NCBI GenBank assembly: GCA_946807835.1
Contig: OX327711.1
Coordinates: forward strand, 19,875,501 to 19,939,500
Reading direction: 5' to 3'
DNA from: Ailanthus altissimus
Lineage: Eukaryota; Streptophyta; Magnoliopsida; Sapindales; Simaroubaceae
DNA: 64,000 nucleotides
Shown: positions 35,732 to 48,551 of the stretch, piece by piece
Layout of the letters: each line of letters opens with the position of its first letter
Numbering within the stretch: position 1 is the stretch's first letter
Notes under the pieces: generated by a model
Told to the model about the DNA's origin: nothing
Seen by the model: only the letters and a program-made list of their open reading frames with translations
Databases searched by the model: none
Made by a program: the position numbers and the translations under genes

Positions 35732-38700
35732 ATGGCCGACGACAAGGTAAAGTTTCTCCACATGTTTGTTATTTTCTCATAATTTTATGTGAGAAAAAGA
35801 AAGATATGTATTTTATCTTTTGCTTCGTACTTTTCTTCAGCTGATGGAACGACGGGCTGGAAGAAAATTTTAATTTTTTATATGGAAAGAAGTGAATTTT
35901 TTTTTTTAAGTTTTGAGCTTTTTATGAACTACATAAAAATGCATTATTTTTTTTTGGTGCTGAGACGAGTTGGGTTTTGAGAAATTTTATTTTTTCCTTC
36001 AGTTTCTTTTATTTTCTCGTGAATTTGGTTTTTGTAAGTTAAGATTATTAGTTGATGAGTTAGCGATCTTAGGTCTGTGAGCTCATCTGGTAATTGCTCA
36101 TGCAAATTTTTTTTTAAAGTTTTTAATTTGTTTGGATCTGAGATCTTTATTTTTCTCTGAAATTGTAATTACATTTCCCCCTTTTTTGACGAGCTTTATT
36201 ATGCTAATTAGTTAATCACTCTGCTTTCCTGATCTATGCTTTGAGCTTAGTTTAGATTGAACTTCTCTTTAATGGAAAAGTATTTTTTTTTATTATCTGT
36301 GCTTGTTTAGATCAAACTTGCTTTATATCTATCCGTTAATTTATTTCTATGATTTAATATATTAACTCTACTTGTGATCTGTGAGGTCTCAGAGTTGAGA
36401 AGTTTTGAATTCATGTAATTGCCTTCTCGTCAACTGAATGAAATAGAAATTCCCTTGTAAGATCTTTGATGCTTATGTAATATGTTTTGCAGGAAATGCC
36501 TGCCGCTGTTGTTGATGGAAATGACCATGTCACCGGTCACATCATTTCCACCACCATTGGAGGCAAAAATGGAGAGCCCAAACAAGTAAAAGTTTCAACT
36601 TTTTTTTAACACATTTTATGTGATTTTGTACTTGTTTAATTTTGTGCTGGGTAGTTTATATTTGATTGAAAAATAATATGGTTGTTAGCCAAATTTAGGT
36701 GCATAAGCAACCCAAAAATCATTTTTTCTATTCTCTATTTGAATTTAATTTCTTTAATGAATTGCATCCAGACTATTAGCTACATGGCAGAGCGTGTTGT
36801 GGGAACTGGCTCATTTGGAATTGTTTTCCAGGTAACAGATTATTTTTGTTTGTCGTAAATGTAGAATGTTGTCTTCTTATTATTTATTGGGCTTTGTCTT
36901 TGTCTTCTCTCAGGCAAAATGCTTGGAAACTGGTGAGACTGTGGCAATAAAGAAGGTTTTGCAGGACAGGAGATATAAGAATCGTGAACTGCAGTTAATG
37001 CGGGTGATGGATCATCCGAATGTGATTTCTTTGAAGCACTGTTTCTTTTCCACTACCAGTAAAGATGAACTTTTCCTAAACTTGGTTATGGAATATGTTC
37101 CGGAAAGCATGTATAGAGTTTTGAAGCATTACAGCAGTGCAAACCAGAGAATGCCACTCGTCTATGTTAAACTGTACATGTACCAGGTATATTGATGCTC
37201 TCTGATGAGGTTAATTTGTTGCTGCATATACTTCCTGATGCTAATTAGTGGAATTTGCTGCAGATTTTCAGGGGCCTGGCATATATTCACACTGTTCCTC
37301 GAGTTTGCCATAGGGATTTGAAGCCCCAAAACCTTTTGGTATGCATCTTTGACTGTTAAGGTTCAGACAGGGAGGTGTGAGTGTTTTTCTTAAGTCTTTC
37401 TTGTCTCTCTGCAGGTTGATCCTCTTACTCACCAGGTTAAGATTTGTGACTTTGGAAGTGCAAAACAGCTGGTATGTTTCTATGTTATCTTAATTCTACA
37501 AGTTTGTTATGTTGCATGTTATTTAATAAATTATTAATTTCTTTTTCATGATGTGTATTAGTTCATAACTATGGACAATTGGTGGGAGTAAATTGTCCAC
37601 TAATTATTGTCAATAGATGGTTGAATACCCTGATATTAATTCCTTTTTTTTGGATAAGCATGCCCATGATGTCTTCATGTGCTAAAGTCACAGAGGTTTA
37701 ACCAGCATCTATTTGGCTAATTCACATCTTTCTTTGCTGTTGCGGGAGTGCAATTATTTTTGTAGATTGTATGTGTAAGCATGGTTCAGTTACATAGTGT
37801 TATTTTGACCGAATCCTGTTCTTATTGTTACATCCTACTTGTTATTTGTCTTGCTATCAATAGAATGGTTTGTGCACATTTCATTTACTCTTGATCAGGT
37901 CCCTGGAGAAGCAAATATATCATACATATGTTCACGTTTCTATCGGGCTCCGGAACTTATATTCGGTGCTACAGAATATACAACCTCAATTGATATATGG
38001 TCAGCTGGTTGCGTCCTTGCCGAGCTTTTATTGGGCCAGGTAACCAATTTTTAATTGCAGTTTTAGATTTTCTTCTCTTATAAGTTTAACAACATTAAAA
38101 ATTCTTCAGTAAAATAATGTTTTACTGACGTCAGTAATTTTTGAAATTCTTTTAGCCATTATTTCCCGGAGAAAATGCAGTGGACCAGCTTGTAGAGATT
38201 ATCAAGGTACAGTTTGCTCACTGATAGTTGAAACCATGCAATTTTCATGATCACAAGCCACATCATGTATTTCTCTGGCAGGTTCTTGGTACACCCACTC
38301 GTGAAGAAATTCGCTGTATGAATCCAAATTACACTGATTTTAGGTTCCCACAGATTAAAGCACACCCCTGGCACAAGGTTTGCATTTTTCATCCTTTTTA
38401 AGTAATGGTTGTTCGGAAGTAATAATATCCTATGCAATGTGTTATAGCATTTTGCCAATTATTTAGCTAAATATATTTGTTCTTTTTCCCATACCATGTA
38501 TCTTGCATGGTTGAGCTGTTTAGGCTAGGAAATATAAGTGGTCCATTTGAGAGAATTTTTTTCCCTCAAATATACTTAAAAATATGTTATTCATTTGTTT
38601 GTGTATTTAGGTATTTCATAAACGGATGCCTCCAGAGGCAATTGATCTCGCTTCACGCTTGTTGCAATATTCACCAAGTCTTCGATGTACAGCAGTGAGT

Positions 38701-39199
38701 TTTCATCAGTTCTTTCCTGTATGAATATGTGAATTCCATGTGGTTTATGTGTGTTTGATGCACAAGAGCAAGGCACATCTTTAATTCTCAATTAAAAGTA
38801 GTATATATTGTGCAGAAGCTGTTATTTTGTTTACTTGTTTAAGTTTTTTCCGCTAACATTTATGGTCCTTCATCATTCAGCTCTTGACTAGGATTTATAT
38901 TTGTTATACAGCTAGAAGCATGTGCACATCCTTTCTTTGATGAACTTCGTGAACCCAACGCACGCCTACCGAATGGCCGCCCCTTCCCGCCTCTCTTCAA
39001 TTTCAAACAGGAAGTAGGTCTTCTATCTTTGCATGCAACTTCTTGCATGATTTTCCACTTATGTTAACGCGAAATGTTTATCAATTATGTTGTTTTCTTG
39101 CAGTTAGCTGGGGCTTCACCAGAGCTTGTTAATAAGTTGATTCCAGATCATGTGAAACGGCAACTAGGTCTGACTTTCTTGCATCAAGCGGGGACATAG
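35732..39199 (+). CDS. SHAGGY/GSK3-like protein kinase, group I (AtSK11/12 type)
   Basis: Twelve coding exons: 35732-35746, 36493-36585, 36772-36831, 36914-37186, 37264-37338, 37415-37471, 37899-38039, 38156-38206, 38282-38377, 38611-38694, 38912-39013 and 39104-39199, all phase 0, giving 380 residues. The N-terminus [14 protein letters not shown] and C-terminus are those of group-I plant GSK3 kinases. Visible: glycine loop G47-T-G-S-F-G52, catalytic K69, HRD 163-165, DFG 184-186, activation-loop Y200 (the site of activating Tyr phosphorylation in this family), and the TREE motif at 261-264, at the same positions as in BIN2, where a change gives brassinosteroid insensitivity. These kinases phosphorylate BES1/BZR1 and many other targets in cytoplasm and nucleus. 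All landmarks are intact. One residue choice differs from common versions (M in ESMYRVL). Confidence 0.97.
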
Positions 39200-40992
39200 G
39201 TCCCGACAAAGCAAATATGCAAATATGGAAGTTGTATCTATTCGGTGATGTGTGGCACGAGGGGAATTATATCCTTGTGTGTAACTACCATGCATTGAGG
39301 CTTGACCAGCATCATTTCTTGCTCTATCAGAAAGCCTACAGTCTTAGGCTGCTGGATGGCTGCTGCGCTTTCTTTTCAACTTTTCCCTTCCATACCCCCT
39401 TGCCTCTTTCCCTTTTCTCTTCTTTCCATCCCTCTCCTCCATTAAAGTGCCCATTTGTTTATGTACATGTTTGATAGTAAAGATAGGCTAAGGTGATAAG
39501 GTGGACTGATCAGAATGTTGCTAGTAGAGGAAAAACTGAGGAGAATTGTATTTGTAGCTAGGAAGAGAAGCCCCCTAATAGAAAGGGCCGAAAGATGGGG
39601 TGGGCATGTTGTTGTAAGGTTTGGTCCTTTTTTTTTGTTGGTTTTCGCATCTCTCTTTTTGGTGGTTTGTGATGACTGACTGAAACTTGCAGACAATTGT
39701 TGTCACTTGCTCTGTTTGTGCAAAAAGTAATGTTATTGCAATTCGCCTTCTCTTATTATGGAATGCCTCGCTTGTTCCTATTGTTTAATTTTCCAAGTTT
39801 TTGGCTAGCTTGCATGTTTTGTTTATGTTGTAAATACTGATGTCATCCCAAATAGCTTCTCCGTGTTGATCTGATTTTGAATTATTATTTTCAATCTCAT
39901 TAGCTTGTGCTGTGCTCGGCAACGTTTCTGCTGAAAATTCTGAGAATTTAATGATGAATGATAATGGTAGCAGATTTTTGTCAGGTGCCCTGGAAAACTT
40001 AACTGCGCATATTTGCGGGACATTCTGCCTGCCGGAGAAAAGTCGAAAATTGATGCGTCAGATGTGTGATGTAGTGGTCTAGCCTTGTTTTAAGCTTTTG
40101 GTGTACCCAAACGTATTTTCATACTAAAATATATGCATTAAGCAATGCCATTATTGCGCGTGGTTTGTCAAAAGATGGTGCTCTCTCTCTATGCTCATCA
40201 TTACGTTTGTTCCTTTCGTTTTTCCTTTTGCATAATTGAATGTCGGCAAGACATTGATTGAACTTATCCTAGTTGGCAAGAGTCCACATCAACTCGTCTC
40301 ATTCAAACAGATAAAAGATAAATGCATGGAATCAAATCTTATTTCCAATTTTGAGTTTCTACTTTTGGGTCAGCCGAACTGGGCCCTTTTACATGGGTCA
40401 GTAGTCCACTAATAAATAGACCAAACAATTTCTCTAAAACCGAGAAGTCCCAAAACGAGATCGTTTCTTTGAGCTTCCCTGTAAGAATAGTCCAAAACGC
40501 GCTCGAGTTCCTAAGAAGTGGACTCAATATTTTCCCATACAAATTCCAGGCCTTTACGAAATCTGAACCGTCCATTCATGGTCCATGGTCTGAGTAAGAA
40601 ATATCAACGGCTCTAACACTTAGTCTCTCATAATTATTAAATCTAACAAAATCACATGGCCAGACAAGGCGACAATCACTGTCATTTACAAATCTCGAGA
40701 CCATTTTCCCGCTTTTATAGCCTTTTATTTCTCCTGGATTTTTCAATTTTAATTTCGTTTTTTAATTAAAATAATTTATATTGACAGAGAATCCAAAAAG
40801 AGCTCTGAAAAAAGATGATAAACAGATTGCGACTTTTAAAGACTTTTATGACCCATTACAGTATCATCATATCACTGACTACCCTTTTTCTTTTTTAACT
40901 TTCTGTCAGTGGAGAAGCTAAGAGAAGCAGTATCCGTATTGCTTTTGTTTGTTGTTGCTGCTTTTTGCTTTGTTGAACTTCCCAATAAGTAA
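39200..40992. other. 3' UTR of the SHAGGY kinase and intergenic region
   Basis: The first 500-600 bp after the stop are the likely 3' UTR. The rest, up to the CLERK-like start codon, includes the latter's promoter. No further gene; the - strand frame at 40339-40575 has no recognisable domain. Confidence 0.6.
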
Positions 40993-43900
40993 ATGGAAAA
41001 CGCAATGGTAACACCCTTTTTGTTGCTTTTCATCTTCGTTTTGTTTTGCGTACACGCCAGTGTCTCAGCTTCTGACAGTCTTCTCTCTCCCAAGGGCGTT
41101 AACTACGAAGGTAAATGTGTTTTCAATACTATCGCTATCATGTGTAGCCAAAAACTCTGAAGAAAGATACTGTTTTTTATTACTCATTTACAAATTCTCG
41201 AAAGTCCTATTTTTGCATTGAAAGAAGAAAATAAAAAAAGCCCTACTGGTCTTTGATACTAATACTGTGTTGATCAGTGGCTGCTTTGATGGCTGTGAAG
41301 AATAAAATGAGAGATGAGTTGCATGTTACGGACGGTTGGGATATAAACTCTGTGGATCCATGTACTTGGAATATGGTTGGTTGCTCCTCTGAAGGCTTCG
41401 TCGTTTCTCTGTTAAGTTTCCTTGTCACTAATAAACAATATACCATAGAGAGCCCATTTTAGGTTTGATTGCTGCTTAGTTTTAAGGCATTATGAGTTAT
41501 TTATGGTTTGCTATTTTTCAGTGAAATGGCGAGTATGGGCTTGTCAGGAACACTTTCGCCTAGCATTGGAAACTTAAGTCACATAAGGACAATGTGAGTT
41601 CCATTGTTGGCTGGAATTTGTGTAATGTCTCTATTAATTTAATGTGTTAAAAGAAAAAAAAAAAAGAACTGGAGTATGGTTCAATAGGAGGGCTTACTTG
41701 CTTTGGTTTCCATCAATTGTAGGGAATTTCGATGAGTTTAGTTCTGGGGGGTGTATGCATAGATTTGTTTAGGAATAATTGTTCTCAGTACATTGACGTT
41801 TGGAACAATTTGTAAGGTGTTACATATTGATCGATAAAGTGGTTAATTTAAGCCGTGAATATGAATGTAAATTGTGATTTTTGATTTCATTCTTTTTCAG
41901 GTTGTTGCATAACAATCAGTTATCTGGTCCTATCCCAGCTGAGATAGGGATGCTCTCAGAGCTTCAAACTCTTGACCTTTCCAATAACCAATTTGTTGGA
42001 GAAATTCCTAGTTCTTTGGGTTTATTAACTCGCCTAACTTACTTGTAAGTATGGCTTGACATTCATTCTGGCACCTAATACATACATTGCTTTTTGGTTT
42101 TGGGTTTGCTCTAGTTTTTCATTTTCTAAAGCTTTTCCATGACTAGCTTTTCAGGAGGCTTAATAGGAACAACTTATCTGGACAAATTCCTACACTTGTC
42201 GCCAATCTCACAAGTCTTTCATTCTTGTATGTACTCCATGTTGTATAAACTGTGTTTTTGCTTTTAGATTGTTGAAAATGTTTATAATATATCTAAAATT
42301 CTTCACAGGGATTTATCATTCAATAATCTTAGTGGTCCTACACCCAAAATACTAGCAAAAGGCTACAGGTAAGATTTTTAGGAGAGATTTCTTTCTGTTC
42401 ATAAATTATTACTCTTACTTCTTTTTATGTATCTGATTTTAGACAGCTATCTTCTGTTAACTGTTCTGCATTGGTTGAATGGTCAAATATTCTGCACCAT
42501 CTATTAGGTTATCTTGATATTTGTTTTAGACAACTGAAGGTTGGCTTATTTCTTTCTAGTTTTAAAGGGAACAGCTTTCTTTGCACTTCTTCATCTGAAC
42601 AAAATTGCATTGGTGTTTCTAAGCCAGATAATGGTAATATACTTGTAATATGTCCTACCTTCTTACTATAATGAACTTCAAGGATGGAATGCATATTAAT
42701 GATAATTCAAACTGTGGAGACAGGTCTATCTCCTAATGCCAGTGGTCATCGTCGATGGGTGCTTTCTGTTGCCCTTGGCATCAGTTGCACATTTGTTGTT
42801 TCAGTGATGTTGCTTGTTTGTTGGGTGAATTGGTACAGATCCCGTCTTCTTTTTAAATCATATGGTACTTCCTGAACTGTATGCACTTTTGCCACACATG
42901 TATTCGATTTTAATTGGTGAGAAAAATTGTAATAATTTGCAACTTGCAGTGCAGCAAGATTATGAATTTGATATTGGTCATCTGAAGAGGTTTTCGTTTC
43001 GTGAATTACAAGTTGCTACTGGAAATTTTAGTGCCAAAAACATTCTAGGGCAAGGAGGATATGGAGTGGTATATAAAGGATGTCTTCCAAATAGGACACT
43101 GGTGGCAGTTAAAAGGCTAAAAGATCCGAATTTCACTGGAGAGGTGCAGTTTCAAACTGAAGTTGAAATGATTGGCTTAGCTTTGCATCGAAACCTCTTG
43201 CGCTTGTATGGCTTCTGTATGACACCTGAAGAAAGGTTGCTTGTTTATCCTTATATGCCAAATGGAAGTGTTGCTGACCGCTTGAGAGGTTAGTTTCATT
43301 TTGTTAATGTAACGATGTAGGCTTGTTTCTGAAAGGTATTGATTAATCGCAATAAATTTCAAAACGTTCAATCTCTGTGTTCTTCTACTACGTTTTCTTT
43401 TCTTTGTTTTATAGCAATTTTGTTGTTGATTTCTGGTACAGACTCTCGTCAAGCAAAGCCATCTCTGGACTGGAATAGACGAATGCGTATTGCACTTGGA
43501 ACTGCCCGGGGACTTCTTTACTTACATGAACAATGTAATCCAAAAATAATTCACAGGGATGTCAAAGCTGCAAACATTTTGCTTGATGAAAGTTTTGAAG
43601 CTGTGGTGGGGGACTTTGGTCTTGCTAAGTTGTTAGATCGGAGAGATTCACATGTCACTACTGCAGTGCGGGGAACTGTGGGACATATTGCTCCAGAATA
43701 TCTTTCAACTGGACAATCCTCCGAAAAAACTGATGTCTTTGGATTTGGGATACTTCTTTTGGAACTTATTACAGGGCAGAAAGCATTAGATGCTGGCAAT
43801 GGTCAGGTTCAGAAGGGAATGATCCTTGATTGGGTAGGTACCTATGTCTCTACTTGTTAATTGAGTTCCTTGCGGATGCCATCAAAATTGCGAATGTTTG

Positions 43901-45353
43901 CATGCAGAAGAACTTTTAGTTTCTAATTTATTACTTCTATTGTCCTTATTTATGCAGTTTTCTGCAATATTTATAACTCCAGTATCACTCAGAACTGAGT
44001 TACTACGGACAAGTTCTCTAGTCTAGGGGTGGGCAAAAAATAGGTGAACCGGATGGTTCGGTTCGGTTTTTTTTTAACCGGTTCAATTTTTGATTTTATA
44101 ATTTTAAAAATTGAAAATTCGGTTGATTTTCGGTTTTGGTCTTTTGAACCGAGAGCCGAATTGAAAAGTCAAATTTTTTAAAAAATAAAAATAAAAAAGG
44201 GAAAAAAAATAAATAGAAAACCAAACAGAACCAAACTAAATAAAAAATAAGTCTAAGACTAAACCGAAAAACCAAATCGAAGAACCAAACCGGTTTGGTT
44301 CATTATTTTTAATTCAATTTTTGATTTTATTTTTTAAAAATCGATTGGCTCGGTTCAACTTTCGGTTCACTCTAAAAACCAAACCGAACTGAGTTTGCCT
44401 ACCCCCAATCTAGAGCATGGAAAAGTACTGCTGGCTTAACAACCTGGTCAACTGTATGTTTAACTCTGGCTTGGTTGTCTCCAAATTTTGAACTACGTTT
44501 ACCTCTTTCCATAGTTAACAACTAAATTATACTTCTTTCCTTGTTAATATGATACAATTCACTGTTAATATTTTCCAGAAGAAAAACTGTGATGTGAACA
44601 AGTTAAATGTCCCTTTTATCTCTGTTCATGTTGAAGTTGCCAACAGATGATTTTTGCATGAAAAAGTTTTCCCCTCTGGCTTTTGCTCTCGCAAACACAG
44701 CAATATGAATATCAGTGAAATGGTTATAGAAAAAATTCCTTCATTTACTCTGCTCCCAAGTATTTTGCTTGGCGGTTGGCACTAAGCCAGTATCTGAATT
44801 ATCCAACGGCCCATCACTTACTCTATTACCACCTAATTGGCGACTTTGCTTCTCTGTTGTTGTGGCATTGTTAAGAAAATAAATTCTATTATGTCTGATC
44901 AGCAACCAATGATTGTTTTATGCTGACAGCCTCATAAATTGTCAAAATTTTCTAGTACTGTATTGTTGATCTGTTGTGTGTTAATTTTGCATATTTCTGC
45001 TTTCTAAGTTTCTAAATATTACACCAATTATGCAGGTTAGAACCTTACACGAGGAGAGGAGGCTGGAAGTGCTAGTAGATAGGGATCTCAAGGGATGTTT
45101 TGATCCATTAGAGTTAGAAAAAACAGTAGAGCTGGCCCTGCAATGTGCTCAATCACTTCCTAACCTCCGCCCAAAGATGTCCGAAGTCCTGAAGGTTCTG
45201 GAAGTTCTTGTGGGGCAGTCCGTAGCTGTAGAATTACAAGGTGGAACCAACATTTGTGAGGCAAGGGATTATAGCTTCTCTAGGAATTATAGCGATCTTC
45301 ATGATGAACCATCATTTATCATCGAAGCCATTGAGCTATCCGGACCTAGGTAG
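40993..45353 (+). CDS. CLERK: LRR-II receptor-like kinase, At5g45780/CLERK type
   Basis: Eleven exons: 40993-41110, 41278-41410, 41522-41593, 41901-42044, 42155-42226, 42309-42368, 42560-42633, 42724-42864, 42950-43288, 43442-43833 and 45036-45353, all splice phases consistent, 620 residues. Order: signal peptide (1-27), N-terminal LRR cap with [10 protein letters not shown], about five LRRs encoded by 72-bp or 144-bp exons as in the SERK/NIK family, transmembrane helix (about 235-260), and an RD kinase with GQGGYG (305-310), K326, HRD 422-424, DFG 442-444 and [11 protein letters not shown]. This structure and sequence fit subfamily LRR-II, closest in my reading to At5g45780, reported to be needed for sensing root-active CLE peptides. 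The assignment to that gene rather than a close relative is from memory of the family. The last intron (43834-45035) carries a transposon-like repeat. Confidence 0.92.
44023..44408. mobile_element. GGTTCGGTT-type inverted-repeat element in the CLERK-like intron
   Basis: Ends are complementary: ctaggggtgggca on the left and tgcctaccccca on the right. Inside, ggttcggttcggttt on one side faces aaaccgaa motifs on the other, so the whole element can fold. The pentamer TCTAG lies at both borders (44022-44026 overlapping the left end, and 44409-44413), a possible target duplication. About 390 bp, no coding sequence. Confidence 0.65.
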
Positions 45354-45499
45354 CACAAACTATTACATTAAGTTTCCAAATTCAACTGTAAATGAGTTTT
45401 GCTTCTTATTAAGCTTAAACCATTCACCAAATTCTAATCTACTTTCTCGGGTTAGTGATTAAGTCAGTTAAAGTTGTGATGAGTATCAATATGATATTG
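45354..45499 (+). other. 3' UTR of the CLERK-like gene
   Basis: Non-coding sequence directly after the stop codon; extent estimated. Confidence 0.5.
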
Positions 45500-45760
45500 A
45501 AAGTTGGGGTAGCCAAAAAAAAATAAAATCAAACCAATCGGTTTTTGGCTGGTTTAGTTCTTGATTAGTTTAAAATAATTAGAATGATTAGTTTGGTTTC
45601 AATTTAATTTCAGTTCGATTTAGGTTAAATTGAAAAAGAAAATTATTTTAAGTATATTTTCAAAAAAATTAAAAAACGAATCGAACTAAATTCTAATTCA
45701 ATTTTTTTGTGTTTGAATCAAACCTAAACCGGATTTGCTCACATCTAACCCAAAGGAAGA
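45500..45760. repeat. GGTTCGGTT-type repeat, diverged copy
   Basis: Begins gttggggtagccaaaaa and ends aaaccggatttgctcaca, with aaaccaatcggttttt and cgaatcgaac motifs inside. It is a diverged relative of the element at 44023 in the intron of the gene just upstream. Confidence 0.5.
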
Positions 45761-46320
45761 TATTTAATTACTCCAGTAGCCTTTCCATGTGAGATGTCAA
45801 AATACATATGCTTCAAAAACCCTTGCTGGAAATTTTTATAATGGAACTGGCTCTTTGAAGCAATGATTCCTTAAGTCATGATTGATTAGCATATTTTTCC
45901 CACAAGCCAAACATATCATTGTGACTGACATGCCAGCCGCCTTGGAATTTTTTCATTTTTTCTTTCTGTCCTCTTTTTGCAGCCCATAGTTTTACATTGA
46001 AGTGAAGGGAATATACTGTGTACAATCTGTTGACACTTATCCGGCGGCTGGGGGTTTTAATTATCTATGAATTGAATATGCATCTAAAATACCTTGCATT
46101 ATTTGAGATTCTGACAAATAATAGTCTTCCAATTATGACCACTCACTCACCACCTGCCTGCCCCACTCATTTTTTTTGCCACAATTCCTTTCTTTAGGCT
46201 TTTCCCAGTTCCTTAAAATCAGATAATGTATTTGCTGTGCTGGCATGTATGGCCGGCACATTCTACAGTATATAGTGGAATAATGAAAGAAATCCCATTG
46301 GAAAATTTGATAATAGAATA
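45761..46320. other. Intergenic DNA
   Basis: No gene recognised. Ends with GAATA (46316-46320), the left target duplication of the following LTR element. Confidence 0.6.
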
Positions 46321-46494
46321 TGTTAAAAAATTAGTGATTTAATAATTTTGGTCGGACAAGAATTGAGATGAATATTAAAGTAGAGAGTCACAAGAAGGCT
46401 AGAACGTGTGGGACACGTATGGAGAAGTCTATGACGTATGGAACATGAAGGAGAAAGTGAAACTGGACTCAAAGACGCGAAAGAAAAGAAGGAT

Positions 46495-46630
46495 TCGCAG
46501 GGAGCTTCCAGCGCCGCGGCGCCCAGGGCTGAGCGCCGCAGCACTAGACGCGAGAAGGGCCAGCGCTGCGGCGATCAGGGACGAGCGCCGCAGCGCCCAG
46601 GGACGAGCGCCGCAGCGCCAGAACGCGTGA
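46495..46630. repeat. GC-rich minisatellite core of the left LTR
   Basis: Tandem units of the form cagggacgagcgccgcagcg, about 20-22 bp, repeated two to three times, with further agcgccgcggcgcc variants. The same core occurs in the other three LTRs with different unit numbers. Confidence 0.7.
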
Positions 46631-47559
46631 AAAAGTCCGTTTTGGCTCGAGATTTCAAGTTTTGGACTTCCAAAATAAGTGGACTCTTACTCCAACAAGG
46701 AATAAGGTTTGTAGGCACGAAATATACCCTATATAAACACTTGTAAACCATTGTTTAAGGTTAAGCATCTAGGGCACTCAATGAGATAGTCCTAAGAGGA
46801 AGACAAAGATAGAAGGAATGTGGATTTGCAAGTCTGTTGGATAACTAGGCAAAGATCTTGATTGCATGAGAGCTTCTGGAGGAATCAGTGTCTGATGAAT
46901 GAACTATTTTTGGGATCTAGGATAGTGTTTTCATATGAGTCGTGGAGAATCGTTATTTACCAATTGGAGTAATATGGCTTATGGTAAGTCATAGGGGATT
47001 GGTAGAATAAGATTGAGACTACATAGTGAAAAAGACAAGGGAGGGATTAGGTATGAGATTTATTCATCATCTCATGAAGACCTAGAGGACTCGGAACTGC
47101 TAGATCGAAATAGGGAGATTCATGGAAGGCATACAGAAGGAACACTAAATGGGAAAGCAAAAGGATCGAGGGAGTGATAAAACACAGATGGAGGCTATGT
47201 GCTTGTAGGAAAGTGCTTAGAATGGGATCAACATAGGGGTTGATTTGAAACAGACCATAAAGCAGCTTTCGATATATCACTTTGTGGCAGGGGTCGAAAG
47301 AGAATGTGTGGGAAGAGTAGCAATGGCGAGAATGGGTTTTCCACCATTAATGGTTGTGGTTATGGTGTCTTCGGGACATAGAAGATCACAACATTGAACT
47401 ACTCTAGACATCAGCATTCAGGAATCTTTGGAGGCCGTAGTCGTAAGAGCCTTAGTTTATTCGGGGACTTAACTTATAGACCATGCTAGAGAGCATTGGT
47501 CAAGGAGGGGTGACGGTGATTAGCTTTATGGGAAGAAATTTTGAATCAATGAGGGGCTT

Positions 47560-48551
47560 TGTTAGAAAATTGGTGATTCAACAATCTTGGTTGGACAAGA
47601 ATTGAGATGAATACCAAAGTGGAGAGTCACAAGAAGTTTAGGACGTGTGGGACACGAAGGGGGAAGTGAAACGGGACTCAAAGACGCGAAGGAAAAGAAG
47701 GATTCGAGGGGAGCTTTCAGCACCGCGGCGCTCAAAACAGAAGACCAGCGCCGCAACACTGGGTCCTCAGCGCTGCAGCGCTAGACGCGAGAAGGGCCAG
47801 CGCTGCGGTGCCCAGGGACGAGCGCCGCAGCGCCAGAACACGTGGAAAAGTCCGTTTTGGCTCGGGATTTCAAGTTTTGGGAAGTTTTGAACTTCCAAAA
47901 CAAGTGGACTCTTACTCCAACAATGAATAAGGTTTGTAGGCACGAAATATACCTTATACAAACACTTGTAAACCATTGTTTAAGGTTAAGCATCTAAGGT
48001 TTCAAGATGTAACCATAAGAGAGAATAGAGGAGCTAGGTAGGCACTAAGTGCGTGGTGCACTAGGGTGTAACCTTGGGGGGTGTTTTCTTATTTAGGTTC
48101 TTTGAGTGAATAAAAGAGAAACACCATATATCCTTTAGGTTTAGATGCTCGGGCTATTCTTGTGTTTCTTATAAAAATCTCTTATGAAGAGATACGAAGA
48201 GGTCTTAGGGAGTCATAGTGATCAAGGGTAGATGCTTAGAGGTCTCTATGGGAGATACTAAGGGGTCTTGTGGGATCATTGATGATATAAGAAGATACTT
48301 TGTGATCTATTTCAATGAGAAAAAGCTGGATCATGGATTCTTCGTTGACGTAGGTAATTTGGGCCGAACCACGTATATCTTGTGTCTTATGATTGATTTG
48401 TTTTCTTTATCTTTATTGGTGTGTTAATCTTATGTGTTCTTACTTATGGTGTAAGTTATGATTTTTCGTTGCGCAAAAAGTATCAAAATTATTGCTTAGT
48501 TAATGTCATAGAAGTGTCAAATTAAAGTGCACGACTTGATATCCCTCAACA
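47560..48551 (+). repeat. 3' LTR, subfamily B (992 bp)
   Basis: Matches the solo LTR at 9072-10118 over its whole length, including the block near 48218 (agggtagatgcttagaggtc) and the terminal tatccctcaaca. GC-rich core at about 47705-47845. Confidence 0.9.

Larger units (their letters stand above)
46321..48551 (+). mobile_element. Non-autonomous LTR retrotransposon with GAATA target duplication
   Basis: 2,231 bp bounded by GAATA at 46316-46320 and 48552-48556. The left LTR begins TGTTAA at 46321 and is alignable with the right LTR only to about 46773. The right LTR is complete, 47560-48551, TGTTAG...TCAACA. Between them about 790 bp of internal sequence has no pol or gag frame; it ends in a short purine tract (tgaggggctt) just before the right LTR, as expected for a polypurine tract. 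The missing 3' part of the left LTR, including the primer-binding site, points to a deletion across the LTR/internal border after insertion. Confidence 0.85.

Noticed and set aside
40339..40575. 78-codon - strand frame upstream of the CLERK-like gene
   Set aside because: No recognisable domain; lies in likely promoter sequence.
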